Notes under the pieces: generated by a model
What the model was told of the DNA's origin: nothing
Seen by the model: the letters and a program-made list of their open reading frames with translations, nothing else
Databases searched by the model: none
Translations under genes and position numbers: made by a program
Part shown: one piece after another, positions 32,901 to 39,830 of the stretch
How positions within the stretch are numbered: the stretch's first letter is position 1
How the letters are laid out: each line of letters begins with the position of its first letter
DNA from: a virus
Length of the DNA: 64,000 nucleotides
Virus record (IMG/VR): IMGVR_UViG_3300034418_007766
Span: 26,725-90,724 of that record
Strand: one strand, 5' to 3'

Positions 32901-33921
32901 CGTCTTCTGAAGTTGGAGTTCCTGCACCTTGGAACGGCGAGGGATGATCGTGCAATGTAAGTGCACCAGTCATGGTATCGCCTTCTCTACGGACTATACT
33001 TTTTCTTGGAAGTATTGCATTGCCTTTCCAAAATCCTGACAAAGCACCATCACTATCGTCCCAGTTTGCATCCTTGAATGTTTGCGAGCCTGTTCCGCCG
33101 GTAGCAATAATCTGGTTTGTGTTGTTTAATGCATCGTTAGCAGTTGGGTGAATAGTAACTTGATTAGAAGTAGATCTACGCAAATAATAAGTATCACCAC
33201 TTGTAAGATTGGTTGCATCAGTTCCATCTGAATTATATAACCATGGACTACCTGTTACTGCTTCAGTCCATCCATGGGACACAATATTAGCTGCTCCATT
33301 AGTATAGCTTGCAATAGTTTTGGTATAATCTGCTGCATCAACTGGCTCATCTGCTACTGTAGGGCCAACTCCAAAATGATTGCGTGGAACATATTTTCTG
33401 TCAGCCAACCCAACACTTGGAACAACATGATCAATGTCAACATCTGGATCATGCACGGTATTCCAGCTGTCAACAAGTTGCTGGCGAGTAGCATCTCCTA
33501 GTATTAGTGGGTGTGTAGTATCACTGTAAGCAATAGCTGCACCCATTTTCAATGGAGATGAAATAGTAGGACTATTGTCAGTTTCGATGTTTACGTTTAT
33601 AACACGTAATTTGAGTTGATTGCCTTCAACAGTGAATGCAATTGTATTATCAGGATCATTAGGATCAGCATTGTTAGCATCAGAAACTAGGTCGTAAAAA
33701 TCAATACCAGTTCCAGCTTGATTGACTAATAAAACTTTACCTTCGTTTCCAACTGTGCTATTTGGTGTATCGTTAAGTGTGGTGAAACTAATTTGTCCAC
33801 CTAATCCAAAAACAGCATAGAGTTCATTAAAATTTTCGTTTACCTTTTTGAAGGATTCACGGATACTATCGCCTGTGCCGTCATTACCCTCTACACCAAT
33901 ATCTACTTCTTGTTTAGCCAT
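26998..33921 (-). CDS. Giant tail fibre protein (2307 aa)
   Basis: A 2307-residue protein, the largest gene here. It opens with the fibre unit VDIGVEGNDGTGDSIRESFK, KVNENFNELY. Long beta-rich, Asp/Gly/Asn/Thr-rich stretches and several mixed helical sections follow (SICRRDLALIHQSIRLDIL and a second copy, ETKCRRDTGYIVDGIESDL). The C-terminus (ADLAENYKGDTDYEPGTVLV, GDRRVAGVVTTNPAHIMN, EVVVGRV) resembles the intramolecular-chaperone or G2-like tip found in marine phage fibres. The duplicated CRRD segments mark an internal repeat. It probably forms the long tail fibre that binds the host. Confidence 0.85.
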   Translation of the reverse strand: MAKQEVDIGVEGNDGTGDSIRESFKKVNENFNELYAVFGLGGQISFTTLNDTPNSTVGNEGKVLLVNQAGTGIDFYDLVSDANNADPNDPDNTIAFTVEGNQLKLRVINVNIETDNSPTISSPLKMGAAIAYSDTTHPLILGDATRQQLVDSWNTVHDPDVDIDHVVPSVGLADRKYVPRNHFGVGPTVADEPVDAADYTKTIASYTNGAANIVSHGWTEAVTGSPWLYNSDGTDATNLTSGDTYYLRRSTSNQVTIHPTANDALNNTNQIIATGGTGSQTFKDANWDDSDGALSGFWKGNAILPRKSIVRREGDTMTGALTLHDHPSPFQGAGTPTSEDDLQAATKYYVDAQQYSLSENIYVNISGDDTQSQTPPGRAGRSEKYAYRTIAAACARAARLQEAAMPDVGPYVQTLQFTDGTGTNPGYVTNYLNTGYTASTADAATVAAAFTANLQSVIDQTVAHIESTFPNFVYDESICRRDLALIHQSIRLDILASTSSIKHNYLSVYAGLRYFSNASGEIAIDTGGGGQYTETVSALQFAKVTMLAAVNTALGGSATGNVWYLTAAARFDDVLDTINTATADPAFVEASNNYKLYVYSGNNKFLTQAGDPAEDEPNTDIFPGKIVRGKRSGAVGFIEDYTRGIDDSANGFPTHDTISLKLLLPIEFDDEEEIEYGAFVKKQQISIRIETGVYEEQLPIRLPPNVSIKGDEFRRVIIRPAAGMSLSPAANTYFYRDATIDGNTTATAGEAYVNDLTGDTDGYFGRHYLTDPTSEMDISSFGATNPGKFSEAADLISLNRQFIIDRTISFINDAYPALVYNETKCRRDTGYIVDGIESDLRTGGRIQSGINQKAYAANVVPGQETETEAAINNIATIITSVLAQTAYGGAGGDTGRVSNNNLVAETNANTNASALVSFVAYAFDASYNPPLDNNQMDMFLCSDNTIIRNVTAQRQGGFMMVLDPEGAIFTRSPYAQTCSSFAKSGVTQKIFAGGMFIDGYCYNVPMTVIQGGNSDPFRIQVEAPTTSILGFRKPTVPCSFFEFGRRYQVNAIVDYVPDNGAGKATATLVLDAGANGGNGLDDETDSAGGPIPIILQGAGNKSMLANDYTQINDLGYGVIARNNALSELVSVFTYYCHTGYLSSNGSQIRSLTGNNSYGNYGMVAEGSDPDEVAKLVTIGQDLTQPVKIFNVDQEVEITGNSSGIARGDILRQYDTVTGNIANANVIFNDDNATNSIISVNRHVSATTRYDYAFNDTDEITLNSVTNDGSLLATTRYVIGSINGSDWTTVGAASNTIGLAFTATGTNAGGSGTVYQSYGVPVSLVNRDFGGTKGAQRAFIYDATNYPLNASQLEIHHNDSETTFQPYEVINVSDTGREIPSDYVDGTIDDDIGSFPGLIGKKIWRLEFTSGTGGEVSTETTGLQFNVAHATNAVLTSQQNIILNGITSATLTRPSTALIFDEQETVTYRTLAFENTLTAGVPAIGAQTRVTIDDNFDYIDLVVSNDFAGQSPATYSLTGGTTLGDTQGDQHIAVSTILSAADQNRINLGDDATADMIFAWQGKVHVITGYQVVTDSGTGTDFGIISFSDKYNISDTYVGSGLAARASNAAGNNITLQVGLQEAESGSVTVNISTCRATSHDFLDIGTGGYNTSNYPDRIFGGPKIAAVTDEESLDSEGFASKAQVQERNRGRVFFASTDQDGFFRVGRFFTVDQGTGRITFNAALVLTNIDGIGFKRGVRVNEFSADDTFTNATADAVPVETAVEGYIDRRLGMDRNGTALAGAELIPQTTGGFLPLSGILPLAGNLRMGNNQIIDLATPTSPSDAVTKDYVDTGLANQDELSELEDTTISSPAAGEFLIYKDATDGWINTGFDTNVANSDFSMTFDATSGLMEGQINAGAIENADVSNTAGIAQSKLSLQAATTFDEDDGSTGWGNGTFVQSTLGMSIYSDENFEVELDSATLTGRVRIKALGISNDELAGSITNAKLSNSSISVGDGTANVDVPLGNAVRIQGTANEVSITTTEPSTGNVTFVIGLPSKISANVDGDIYNGTDVILDVSTGELTGNADSADTIKTISNSANSTQYLTFVADNNASATAETLRTDTGITYNPNTNLLTVGGAISGGGTITAGSASTITAPGGFRGPGNGSGADNGQTIGTSGDIFNTVYATTFAGVATKALYADLAENYKGDTDYEPGTVLVFGGDEEVTTTNTKGDRRVAGVVTTNPAHIMNSELKGEHVVGVALQGRVPTKVLGRVEKGDLLVTAAKAGYAIVDNNPKMGTVIGKALQSKQDDGYGTIEVVVGRV

Positions 33922-33932
33922 TTTTTATTCCT

Positions 33933-34298
33933 TTACCATTGTGGTATATCTAATCTATCCATATCAAAATTTACACTCACTCCACAACCACACGAACTTT
34001 GTGCATTTGGATTGCGTATTTCAAAGTTTGCTCCAACCAAACTTCTAACATAATCTACTTCGGTCCCAATTAAGAACATCAAACTATGTGAACCTACTAC
34101 AAAAGCACTGCCGTTGGCTGTTTTTACTACTTCATCACCTTCTTCTAAATCTACTGGGCTTGCAATAGTGCCCCAATCATACTCAAAACCTGCACAACCA
34201 CCGCCTTTGATGTTAAGAGTAATGCCGTAGCAATTGTTCTCCTTGCTCAAAAGGTCTATCTGTTTCTCTGCTGCTGGTGTTAAAGTTAGTATGCTCAT
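33933..34298 (-). CDS. HesB/IscA-like A-type iron-sulphur carrier
   Basis: A 121-residue A-type carrier. The three conserved cysteines are present: Cys35 in GGGCAGFEY and Cys103/Cys105 in SSCGCGVSV. The fold segment TLTPAAEKQIDLL starts as usual. In bacteria such proteins deliver Fe-S clusters to apoproteins. HesB/IscA-like genes are often found in T4-like marine phages. It has a late box 15 nt upstream and lies 11 nt after the giant fibre start. With the ferredoxin at 10849 it suggests phage attention to Fe-S supply. Confidence 0.92.
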   Translation of the reverse strand: MSILTLTPAAEKQIDLLSKENNCYGITLNIKGGGCAGFEYDWGTIASPVDLEEGDEVVKTANGSAFVVGSHSLMFLIGTEVDYVRSLVGANFEIRNPNAQSSCGCGVSVNFDMDRLDIPQW

Positions 34299-34313
34299 AG
34301 TGATCCTTTCTAA

Positions 34314-34321
34314 TATTTATG
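34314..34321 (-). promoter_or_regulatory. T4-type late promoter box CATAAATA
   Basis: CATAAATA on the minus strand, 15 nt before the IscA-like start. It overlaps the first possible ATG of the plus-strand gene that diverges here. Confidence 0.5.
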
Positions 34322-34354
34322 GCTAGTTTTTATAATCTTAATGTAAATATAGTT

Positions 34355-34642
34355 ATGTATATAAAAGAATATTTGATAGATACTTGGCATATGCGCCGTA
34401 GTAAACTTGGTAATCAACATACCTATAATCGCAAAAAAACAATGGTAGTTTTACGTTGTGATTCATGTGATAAGGAATTTTCACGTGAAAGAGGTAGTAT
34501 GGACCCAAAACGTTTGAGTAATAACTATTTTCACGTTTGTGAAAACTGTGATGCAAAACGATTTGCACAACAAAAGGGAGTAGATAAACGTATGGTTTGG
34601 CAACTAAAAGCCAGCAGTGATTTACCCATTAACAAATTTTAG
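34355..34642 (+). CDS. Zinc-ribbon protein of unknown function (95 aa)
   Basis: A 95-residue protein read from ATG at 34355 (MYIKEYLIDTW...), where the typical start of this type of phage protein lies; longer and shorter starts at 34319 and 34391 exist and no strong ribosome site decides. It carries two CxxC knuckles, CDSCDKEF and CENCDAK, spaced for one zinc, and a basic region (TYNRKKTMVVLR). The tail FAQQKGVDKRMVWQ is typical of a family I recall in marine phages. It is isolated on the plus strand and overlaps the convergent sulfotransferase-like gene by 21 nt. Confidence 0.7.
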   Translation: MYIKEYLIDTWHMRRSKLGNQHTYNRKKTMVVLRCDSCDKEFSRERGSMDPKRLSNNYFHVCENCDAKRFAQQKGVDKRMVWQLKASSDLPINKF

Positions 34643-35182
34643 CGTTCGGAAAAAATCAAAATCAAGTTGATATAACTCGGTTAGATGAGCCATAACTTTG
34701 TATTTGTCTTTTTCAATAAAATCAAGTATCATTTTTTTGTATTTTTTCCTAAATGGTTCTTGATGAGTTTGCAAAATTCTATCAAAGCAGTTATAATCTT
34801 GATTGATTTCTTCTAACACATTTTTGTGATACCAATATGGTTTGATATTCAACCCATGGTAATTGTAAAATGATGATTGTAATGAAGTATGAAAGTCCCA
34901 AGGTTGCGGTTTATTTGTTAACCATTTTTGTAAATTTAATTTAATACCTTTATCACTCATAGGCTTCCATGGCGGACCTTCAGGATAAGCAAAATATTCA
35001 ACTGTGCCGCTAATCCATCTGTTCACAGGATCTCTAAATATAACAATTGCGTCTGTATTCTGAGGTAGTCCTATTTTATCGTTAAGCACAAACTGTTTGT
35101 TTAGTCCAAGCATTATGCTTTCGCTGCAATTTTTTGCAATAGTCAAAAAGGCTAGATTTCTAGCCTCATTATAAAAAATCAT
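34622..35182 (-). CDS. Sulfotransferase-like protein 1 (186 aa)
   Basis: A 186-residue protein with the two hallmark regions of Sulfotransfer-type proteins: an N-terminal phosphosulfate-binding-like loop LAFLTIAKNCSESI and a 3'-phosphate-binding-like IVIFRDPVNRWISG. The loop lacks the usual Lys-x-Gly-Thr-Thr/Ser, so PAPS binding is uncertain. It is one of four such genes in the window (also 35576, 36234, 51792), only weakly similar to one another. It converges with the zinc-ribbon gene and overlaps the 53-residue gene as ATGA. A role in modifying surface sugars is a guess. Confidence 0.65.
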   Translation of the reverse strand: MIFYNEARNLAFLTIAKNCSESIMLGLNKQFVLNDKIGLPQNTDAIVIFRDPVNRWISGTVEYFAYPEGPPWKPMSDKGIKLNLQKWLTNKPQPWDFHTSLQSSFYNYHGLNIKPYWYHKNVLEEINQDYNCFDRILQTHQEPFRKKYKKMILDFIEKDKYKVMAHLTELYQLDFDFFRTLKFVNG

Positions 35183-35340
35183 TCAGCTTTCCAAATTGTC
35201 CATGCGCCATAAGCAATAGCTGCATATGCAGCAAGTTTTGCAAACGGGCCAGCAATCAAAACAACTAGTCCAACTGCTATCAATGCTGCTCCATCCCAGG
35301 ATGTGCGTTCATCTAGTCTTTTTGTGATCCATTTTTTCAT
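35179..35340 (-). CDS. Small membrane protein (53 aa)
   Basis: A 53-residue frame from ATG at 35340 to TGA at 35179. Both ends overlap neighbours by 4 nt as ATGA, so it is almost certainly a translated gene. It has a charged start (MKKWITKRLDERTSWDG) followed by one long or two short hydrophobic helices (AALIAVGLVVLIAGPFA, AAYAAIAYGAWTIW). The family is unknown; it resembles small phage membrane proteins. It lies between sulfotransferase-like protein 1 and the 80-residue coiled-coil gene. Confidence 0.75.
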   Translation of the reverse strand: MKKWITKRLDERTSWDGAALIAVGLVVLIAGPFAKLAAYAAIAYGAWTIWKAE

Positions 35341-35579
35341 GATAGTTTCCTTACCTTCTTCTCAAGCATTTCAATACGCAGATCTTGAGCACGTAATTTT
35401 TCTTCTAATCCTTGCACGTAGGCTCTAGTAGGAACTTCACGTTCCATTCCATCCTCTCCCAACATGCTGTAATGATCAGATCCTTGTCCTCTCAGACCTC
35501 CTAAAACTCTGTTAGGGTTTTTATCTTTTATAACACCTTGTGGTGTTTTAGATCCATACATTTTTTCCAAGTAGTTCAT
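35337..35579 (-). CDS. Small phage protein with C-terminal coiled coil (80 aa)
   Basis: An 80-residue protein with a Gly-rich N-terminal half (RVLGGLRGQGSDHYSMLGED, GMEREVPTRAYV) and a heptad-like C-terminus (QGLEEKLRAQDLRIEMLEKK). The HYSMLGEDGMEREVPT segment is of a type I recall in other marine T4-like phages, function unknown. It overlaps both neighbours by 4 nt. Confidence 0.7.
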   Translation of the reverse strand: MNYLEKMYGSKTPQGVIKDKNPNRVLGGLRGQGSDHYSMLGEDGMEREVPTRAYVQGLEEKLRAQDLRIEMLEKKVRKLS

Positions 35580-36250
35580 AAGGTATTTACCTCCCTTTCC
35601 ACCTTGACATATGAAATAATATCATCAATAGCAGAAATTACTTCAGGCGTAATTTCTGATTTTATGTCGTCTTGTGTAATATCATTATTTTTATTTAAAT
35701 TAAATAGTTCTAAACTTTCATCAACTGTTTTAATTGCCTTTACATGCTGTTGTTGATTTTCTATATCTACTATATAACATTTGGCTCTTAAACTAAGAGG
35801 AATGATATAGTTGTAGGTAAAATATGGACTAAAAACACAGTGTGATTTCCACTGTGAATCACTATAGCCTGTTCTGTTTTGGGCATACATCATAGAAACA
35901 TCAAAATTAAATGTTTGAACGTATTTGTTACGAAAATGCCATGTCCATGCTTTAACATAATTTACATGTTCTAACACGCTGACCGATTTAGGATAATCAA
36001 AACCTCCTGGTAATTTTCCAGCCTTCATCCATCTATATCCACTGATATACCAATCATATGGATTTCTACTTAATAGTATGCATTTATCAAAGCGAGATAT
36101 GCGATCATTGATAAATTTCAAATCCTCTCTGCCATACAATCCCAGAGCACCGTTAGTTCCTTTACGATAGCTGTGTTCTAAACTTGTGCTTGCTGTTTTA
36201 CAAGGTGCACAAATTATCACTTTATTATCTGAATTATATATCCATAACAT
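35576..36250 (-). CDS. Sulfotransferase-like protein 2 (224 aa)
   Basis: A 224-residue protein with a PAPS-loop-like start VIICAPCKTASTSLEHSY and a second motif CILLSRNPYDWYISGYRW (family R-x-P-x-x-R/W-x-x-S). The rest is helical with many aromatic residues. Gene order (next to sulfotransferase-like protein 3, 17-nt overlap) suggests tandem duplication. The target is unknown; in other phages similar proteins are thought to alter envelope polymers. Confidence 0.68.
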   Translation of the reverse strand: MLWIYNSDNKVIICAPCKTASTSLEHSYRKGTNGALGLYGREDLKFINDRISRFDKCILLSRNPYDWYISGYRWMKAGKLPGGFDYPKSVSVLEHVNYVKAWTWHFRNKYVQTFNFDVSMMYAQNRTGYSDSQWKSHCVFSPYFTYNYIIPLSLRAKCYIVDIENQQQHVKAIKTVDESLELFNLNKNNDITQDDIKSEITPEVISAIDDIISYVKVEREVNTL

Positions 36251-36830
36251 AATGAAACCTTTTACAATAATCAGCAGATATTTTATATAATAAATCTTTT
36301 GATAGAGTATTTAAACGAGGATATGGTATCCGAGAACTAGTTTTGTTTAATAATGGAATGTTGTATATATCAAAAGTTTTAAAAAATTCATCAATATTTT
36401 CTAACTTTATAGGTATAGCATTTTCGTCACAATATTGATCTGGCATAACACTGCAATGATCGCTCCAGAAACCATCAAATGCTTGATAATTTTGTGTTCT
36501 TTCTAAATATACATCATGTAGATGCTTTTCAAAATTAGTATGATACTTAAAATGTTTTGGATTCTTTTGTAGACTTTGTAAGAACCTAAATCCACTTACA
36601 AGCCATTTTACAGGATGTCTTACAATTACATAATGCGTATAATCGTTTAGATTTCTATTTGTAAGTTCACATACTTTTAGAGTTTTTTCTAATGCTGATA
36701 AAGGTATCTCATCAAATTTTGGGTTTGCGTAAATATCTATCCAGTCTTTTGGTAAAGCTGTTGCAAAAGTTTCAGTGCCACATTTCATTGGCACTGATAT
36801 GATTATACCTTTTTCGTCATTTACAAACAT
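36234..36830 (-). CDS. Sulfotransferase-like protein 3 (198 aa)
   Basis: A 198-residue protein with IIISVPMKCGTETFATAL as phosphate-loop-like motif (Lys-Cys-Gly-Thr) and HYVIVRHPVKWLVSGFRFL as second motif, both good fits to the sulfotransferase pattern. It overlaps uvsE by 1 nt and sulfotransferase-like protein 2 by 17 nt, in one operon. Catalytic base candidates are not obvious. Substrate unknown. Confidence 0.72.
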   Translation of the reverse strand: MFVNDEKGIIISVPMKCGTETFATALPKDWIDIYANPKFDEIPLSALEKTLKVCELTNRNLNDYTHYVIVRHPVKWLVSGFRFLQSLQKNPKHFKYHTNFEKHLHDVYLERTQNYQAFDGFWSDHCSVMPDQYCDENAIPIKLENIDEFFKTFDIYNIPLLNKTSSRIPYPRLNTLSKDLLYKISADYCKRFHYVMDI

Positions 36831-37933
36831 TATGCTGCGTTAGGTATACCTATAAACGGATCTTTACTTATGTAATACCTTTGTAATAATTGATCACTTG
36901 CCAAGTTCTTCATCTTAGCTTCTACCATGATGTCAGCCCATTCCCAATGGGACAATGCCCAGTCGTTACACGCATCATTCCAGCAGTAGTCTGAATGTGC
37001 TCTAAGTTTTTGTTTTTTGTAGCCTGCTTCTAAAAGTCTTTCCATATCTGGTCTAACATTTGATCTATGTCCTTCGAGATACTCCGGACGGCAAAGGCTG
37101 TAATGCATAGCAGGACGAACACCACGCCAGCTATCAATAATACGCTTGATCCTATCGTCATTTGCTTCTATATACTCTCCTGTGTTTACCCAGTGATGGT
37201 GTATGTCTAATACCAATGCACAATGATCTGCTAGTTCTAGGCTTGCTTCGAGACCCCACTTGTTTTCGTCATTTTCGATAGTAATACAGTTTCGTGCTTC
37301 TGGAGACAGTCTTGGAAGGACGTCGATGATACCGGCTGGACCTTTGCGTCCTGAGATGTGGACGTTACATTTGAAGTCTTGCCAGTTTTTACCGTAGCCC
37401 ATCCACCTCGCGAGATTGATGTGATATTCGAACTCATCTATTGACCTTTCTACAATTTCCTCGTTATCGGAGGCGAGCACCGTAAATTGTCCTGGGTGCA
37501 TTGATAATCTGACATCCAAAAGCCTTGCGGCCTCACCAACCTTTGAATATTCTCTTTCGCAGTATTCAACAACGTCAGGCTTAGACCAAAAATACATCCA
37601 GCTAGACTCGGTAGCACAAGGAAGCTGATTGCTACCCAATCGGACCATACGAAGTTCTGGAGGAAGGCTTCCCACATATTCTACTAACCTCTTTGCTGCC
37701 GCTGCGTTATGGACCATAATGTCCCATAGTCGTTGTTCTGCAACATCCTTACTCTGTCTATTTAGCCATGCTACTGTTGTGCATTTCTCAGTTAGTGGGC
37801 GTTGTAGTTCTTCTAGTATCTTAGGCTTTTGTGTTTGGTCATGATGCAAATACTTACACGCAAAGCCTATACGTTTAGGAGTTTCTAAACTTTTCATGTA
37901 ATCGCCTGCGGTTGTAAATTTAAGATCATTCAT
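36830..37933 (-). CDS. uvsE: UV damage endonuclease UvsE (UVDE)
   Basis: A 367-residue TIM-barrel repair nuclease that nicks DNA 5' of UV photoproducts. Family features are clear: an RIGFACKYLHHD start, RLGSNQLPCA, LSMHPGQFTVL, TIENDENKW, VLDIHHHW and RAHSDYCW, containing the His, Glu and Asp metal ligands. It is longer than many bacterial UVDEs but consistent with phage versions. It has a sigma70-type promoter about 60 nt upstream inside the previous gene, so repair can be expressed early. Fits sunlit surface water. Confidence 0.95.
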   Translation of the reverse strand: MNDLKFTTAGDYMKSLETPKRIGFACKYLHHDQTQKPKILEELQRPLTEKCTTVAWLNRQSKDVAEQRLWDIMVHNAAAAKRLVEYVGSLPPELRMVRLGSNQLPCATESSWMYFWSKPDVVEYCEREYSKVGEAARLLDVRLSMHPGQFTVLASDNEEIVERSIDEFEYHINLARWMGYGKNWQDFKCNVHISGRKGPAGIIDVLPRLSPEARNCITIENDENKWGLEASLELADHCALVLDIHHHWVNTGEYIEANDDRIKRIIDSWRGVRPAMHYSLCRPEYLEGHRSNVRPDMERLLEAGYKKQKLRAHSDYCWNDACNDWALSHWEWADIMVEAKMKNLASDQLLQRYYISKDPFIGIPNAA

Positions 37934-38106
37934 TTATATTTTCCATCTAATGTGGTGTGCTTACTGTTATACCATGCCCAACAAACACAATTAAACATAT
38001 TATACTTGACATACCAAGCTAAGTCAACCTGATTATCGCCATACATACGTCTACCTTCTTTGCGTAAATGTTTATACCAAAGTAAAAAATCCTGCATTCT
38101 ATTCAT
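37930..38106 (-). CDS. Small phage protein (58 aa)
   Basis: A 58-residue frame from ATG at 38106 to TGA at 37930. Both ends overlap neighbours by 4 nt as ATGA, so it is very likely real. It is rich in Trp, Tyr and Cys (MNRMQDFLLWYKHLRKEG, NQVDLAWYVKYNMFNCVCWA). No family is recognised with certainty. It contains a sigma70-type promoter for uvsE in its coding sequence. Confidence 0.75.
   Translation of the reverse strand: MNRMQDFLLWYKHLRKEGRRMYGDNQVDLAWYVKYNMFNCVCWAWYNSKHTTLDGKYK
37999..38027 (-). promoter_or_regulatory. Sigma70-type promoter (TTGACT-N17-TATAAT) for uvsE
   Basis: -35 TTGACT (38027-38022) and a perfect -10 TATAAT (38004-37999), 17 bp apart, on the minus strand inside the 58-residue gene. 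The expected start near 37992 gives a leader of about 60 nt for uvsE. Confidence 0.65.
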
Positions 38107-38930
38107 CGCCAGTTCTCAATCACCCAAGGATCTTTGCAATCCTCTGGATTTGGTCTACCATGAAATACTGCAATACTTTGTTGTTTTTCTACTTTTGGAT
38201 AGCCAATATTTTTGAATACTCTAACACCGTTACGCAATTCTAAATCTCGCCTATCACGCATTTCCCATTTATAACTACGCACCCATTCATCTGGCCAAAA
38301 TGTAAAAGGTCTTGCACCTCTATACATCCAATCTTGGTCCCCTGGTAAACGTCTTATGTTGTGATCTTTGTTATCTAAAAAATCTTGATATTGATGAGCT
38401 CTACTGCCAATGCGTAATCTAAATACACTGCTGTTGACTCTATCCCATGTTGCTCTAATACTTCTATTGAAGTCTCTAATTATCACAAAATCTTTTTCTG
38501 GTTCGAAGTTAAAAAATCTATCTATATTGTTACATATGACTACATCGAGATCTAAAAACAATAGTGTTCCTCTAATAGGCAACTCGGTGCTAAAAAACCA
38601 TGGCTTAAACCACCATCCTTGTATCTTGTCTATATTGGGCAAAGGATGAATACATACACCATTTTGTATACCGGCAGCATTATCTGTAAAACAATGAAAC
38701 TGGTAAGTTTGTTGGCTATGTCGATTACACATGTTATAGAGTTTGTTTACATAGTCTGCAGAATACTTGGTTCCCCATTTCAAACACACAATATGTTTAT
38801 CTAGTTTAGGTGTTTCAGCAATCTTGGTAGCATCCTCAAAAACTGCATTGCAGTCTTTAGCTGTTTTTTCTATTGCTTTGCGAGCTTTGCGTTGTGCTTT
38901 AGTTTCGCCCGGATTGTATTTCTTAGCCAT
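38103..38930 (-). CDS. GT8-like glycosyltransferase
   Basis: A 275-residue protein. After a basic, disordered N-terminus (ETKAQRKARKAIEKTA) comes a GT-A fold: HIVCLKWGTKYSADYVNKL, the DxD metal motif in LFLDLDVVI, GDQDWMYRG and the C-terminal AVFHGRPNPEDC. Pattern and order match GT8-like glycosyltransferases that occur in marine T4-like phages. It may glycosylate phage proteins, DNA or host surface sugars. It overlaps the QueD-like gene by 8 nt and the 58-residue gene by 4 nt. Confidence 0.82.
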   Translation of the reverse strand: MAKKYNPGETKAQRKARKAIEKTAKDCNAVFEDATKIAETPKLDKHIVCLKWGTKYSADYVNKLYNMCNRHSQQTYQFHCFTDNAAGIQNGVCIHPLPNIDKIQGWWFKPWFFSTELPIRGTLLFLDLDVVICNNIDRFFNFEPEKDFVIIRDFNRSIRATWDRVNSSVFRLRIGSRAHQYQDFLDNKDHNIRRLPGDQDWMYRGARPFTFWPDEWVRSYKWEMRDRRDLELRNGVRVFKNIGYPKVEKQQSIAVFHGRPNPEDCKDPWVIENWR

Positions 38931-39399
38931 CTACAAAAGACATCTTCTGCACTTGAAAAGGTGTATAAATTGCGCTGTTAGCACCATGCTCTGCACATTC
39001 TACACTTTCGCACCAGCAACGATTATCTGTCATTTCTTTGACAAGATCATTAGCAAACTTCCATGCATGATAAGCAAACTTTTCTACTCCTACACCATCT
39101 AAGAGTGTAAGTTCTGCTAGTCCTTTTTCTTGTAGCAATTCAAATGTTGCCATTTCCGGATCATCATTATCCAATACAACTTTGTGATCAAATGTATCTT
39201 CAAGCCATGCCTTCAATGGTTTTAATCCACCAAAGTCCACAACCCAGTTGCGTTCATCTAATTCACTTGCTCCAAACGTAAATTTAAATTGTAAACTGTA
39301 TCCATGTAAAAATTTACAATGGCTATGTGCTTTAGGTTGTCTAAAGCAGGCACTCAATCCAATGTTGTGCCCATATGTTTTCGTGCTATAGTAACTCAT
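38923..39399 (-). CDS. queD: 6-pyruvoyl-tetrahydropterin / QueD-like synthase
   Basis: A 158-residue T-fold enzyme. It contains CKFLHGYSLQF (family C-x3-HGH), WVVDFGGLKPLK, DTFDHKVVLD (DHxxLD) and the short C-terminal segment. The first zinc histidine region reads SACFRQ rather than AAH, and the third ligand of HGH is Tyr, so the zinc site is altered or rearranged. Alphaproteobacterial and phage variants of this type exist. QueD makes 6-carboxy-tetrahydropterin for 7-deazaguanine (queuosine or DNA modification), but no QueC, QueE or FolE gene is in the window. A sigma70-type promoter lies upstream. Confidence 0.75.
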   Translation of the reverse strand: MSYYSTKTYGHNIGLSACFRQPKAHSHCKFLHGYSLQFKFTFGASELDERNWVVDFGGLKPLKAWLEDTFDHKVVLDNDDPEMATFELLQEKGLAELTLLDGVGVEKFAYHAWKFANDLVKEMTDNRCWCESVECAEHGANSAIYTPFQVQKMSFVDG

Positions 39400-39470
39400 A
39401 TTATACTCCTCGGCTACTGGAGTGTGCGGAATGTTTATAGAGGGGCGAACACATTAGTCCTCTTAGTTTA

Positions 39471-39499
39471 ATAATACTAGTTATCAGATTGGTTGTCAA
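39471..39499 (-). promoter_or_regulatory. Sigma70-type promoter (TTGACA-N17-TATTAT) for the QueD-like gene
   Basis: -35 TTGACA (39499-39494) and -10 TATTAT (39476-39471), 17 bp apart on the minus strand. A further TATAAACA late-like sequence (39432-39439) and GAGGAG ribosome site precede the start codon at 39399. Confidence 0.65.
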
Positions 39500-39791
39500 C
39501 CTTTAGTTCTTCTCGAATATTTTTAAGTTCATTGCTTACTTCTTTGATACCGATGTTTGTGCTAGATAAAATCTTTACTAACATATGAATACTTTTCATT
39601 GTCCACCACCACCAAATCACTGCTGTGACAAAATACAATCCACAGGCAATGAAGAACAGTGTTTGTGTGCTACAAAAACTGAATAGCCAAGCCAACATAA
39701 GAAGGCCAGTAAAAAAAATGGGCGCCAGTATTGCTGCTCTGTTCCATAACAATACTTGACGCTCCAATGCTTCAAGTGTAATATTTTTCAT
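39477..39791 (-). CDS. Two-helix membrane protein (104 aa)
   Basis: A 104-residue protein with two hydrophobic helices (AAILAPIFFTGLLMLAWLFS; FFIACGLYFVTAVIWWWW) and a charged C-terminal coiled-coil-like tail (EVSNELKNIREELK). No family is recognised. A late box ends 4 nt before the ATG with no Shine-Dalgarno sequence. It may be an envelope or holin-type accessory protein. Confidence 0.6.
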   Translation of the reverse strand: MKNITLEALERQVLLWNRAAILAPIFFTGLLMLAWLFSFCSTQTLFFIACGLYFVTAVIWWWWTMKSIHMLVKILSSTNIGIKEVSNELKNIREELKVDNQSDN

Positions 39792-39795
39792 ACAG

Positions 39796-39803
39796 TATTT
39801 ATT
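39796..39803 (-). promoter_or_regulatory. Late box AATAAATA abutting a start codon
   Basis: AATAAATA on the minus strand with only 4 nt (CTGT) before the ATG of the 104-residue membrane protein. See the finding on leaderless late starts. Confidence 0.5.
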
Positions 39804-39830
39804 ATGTCATATTAGAGTTTATCTATATAT

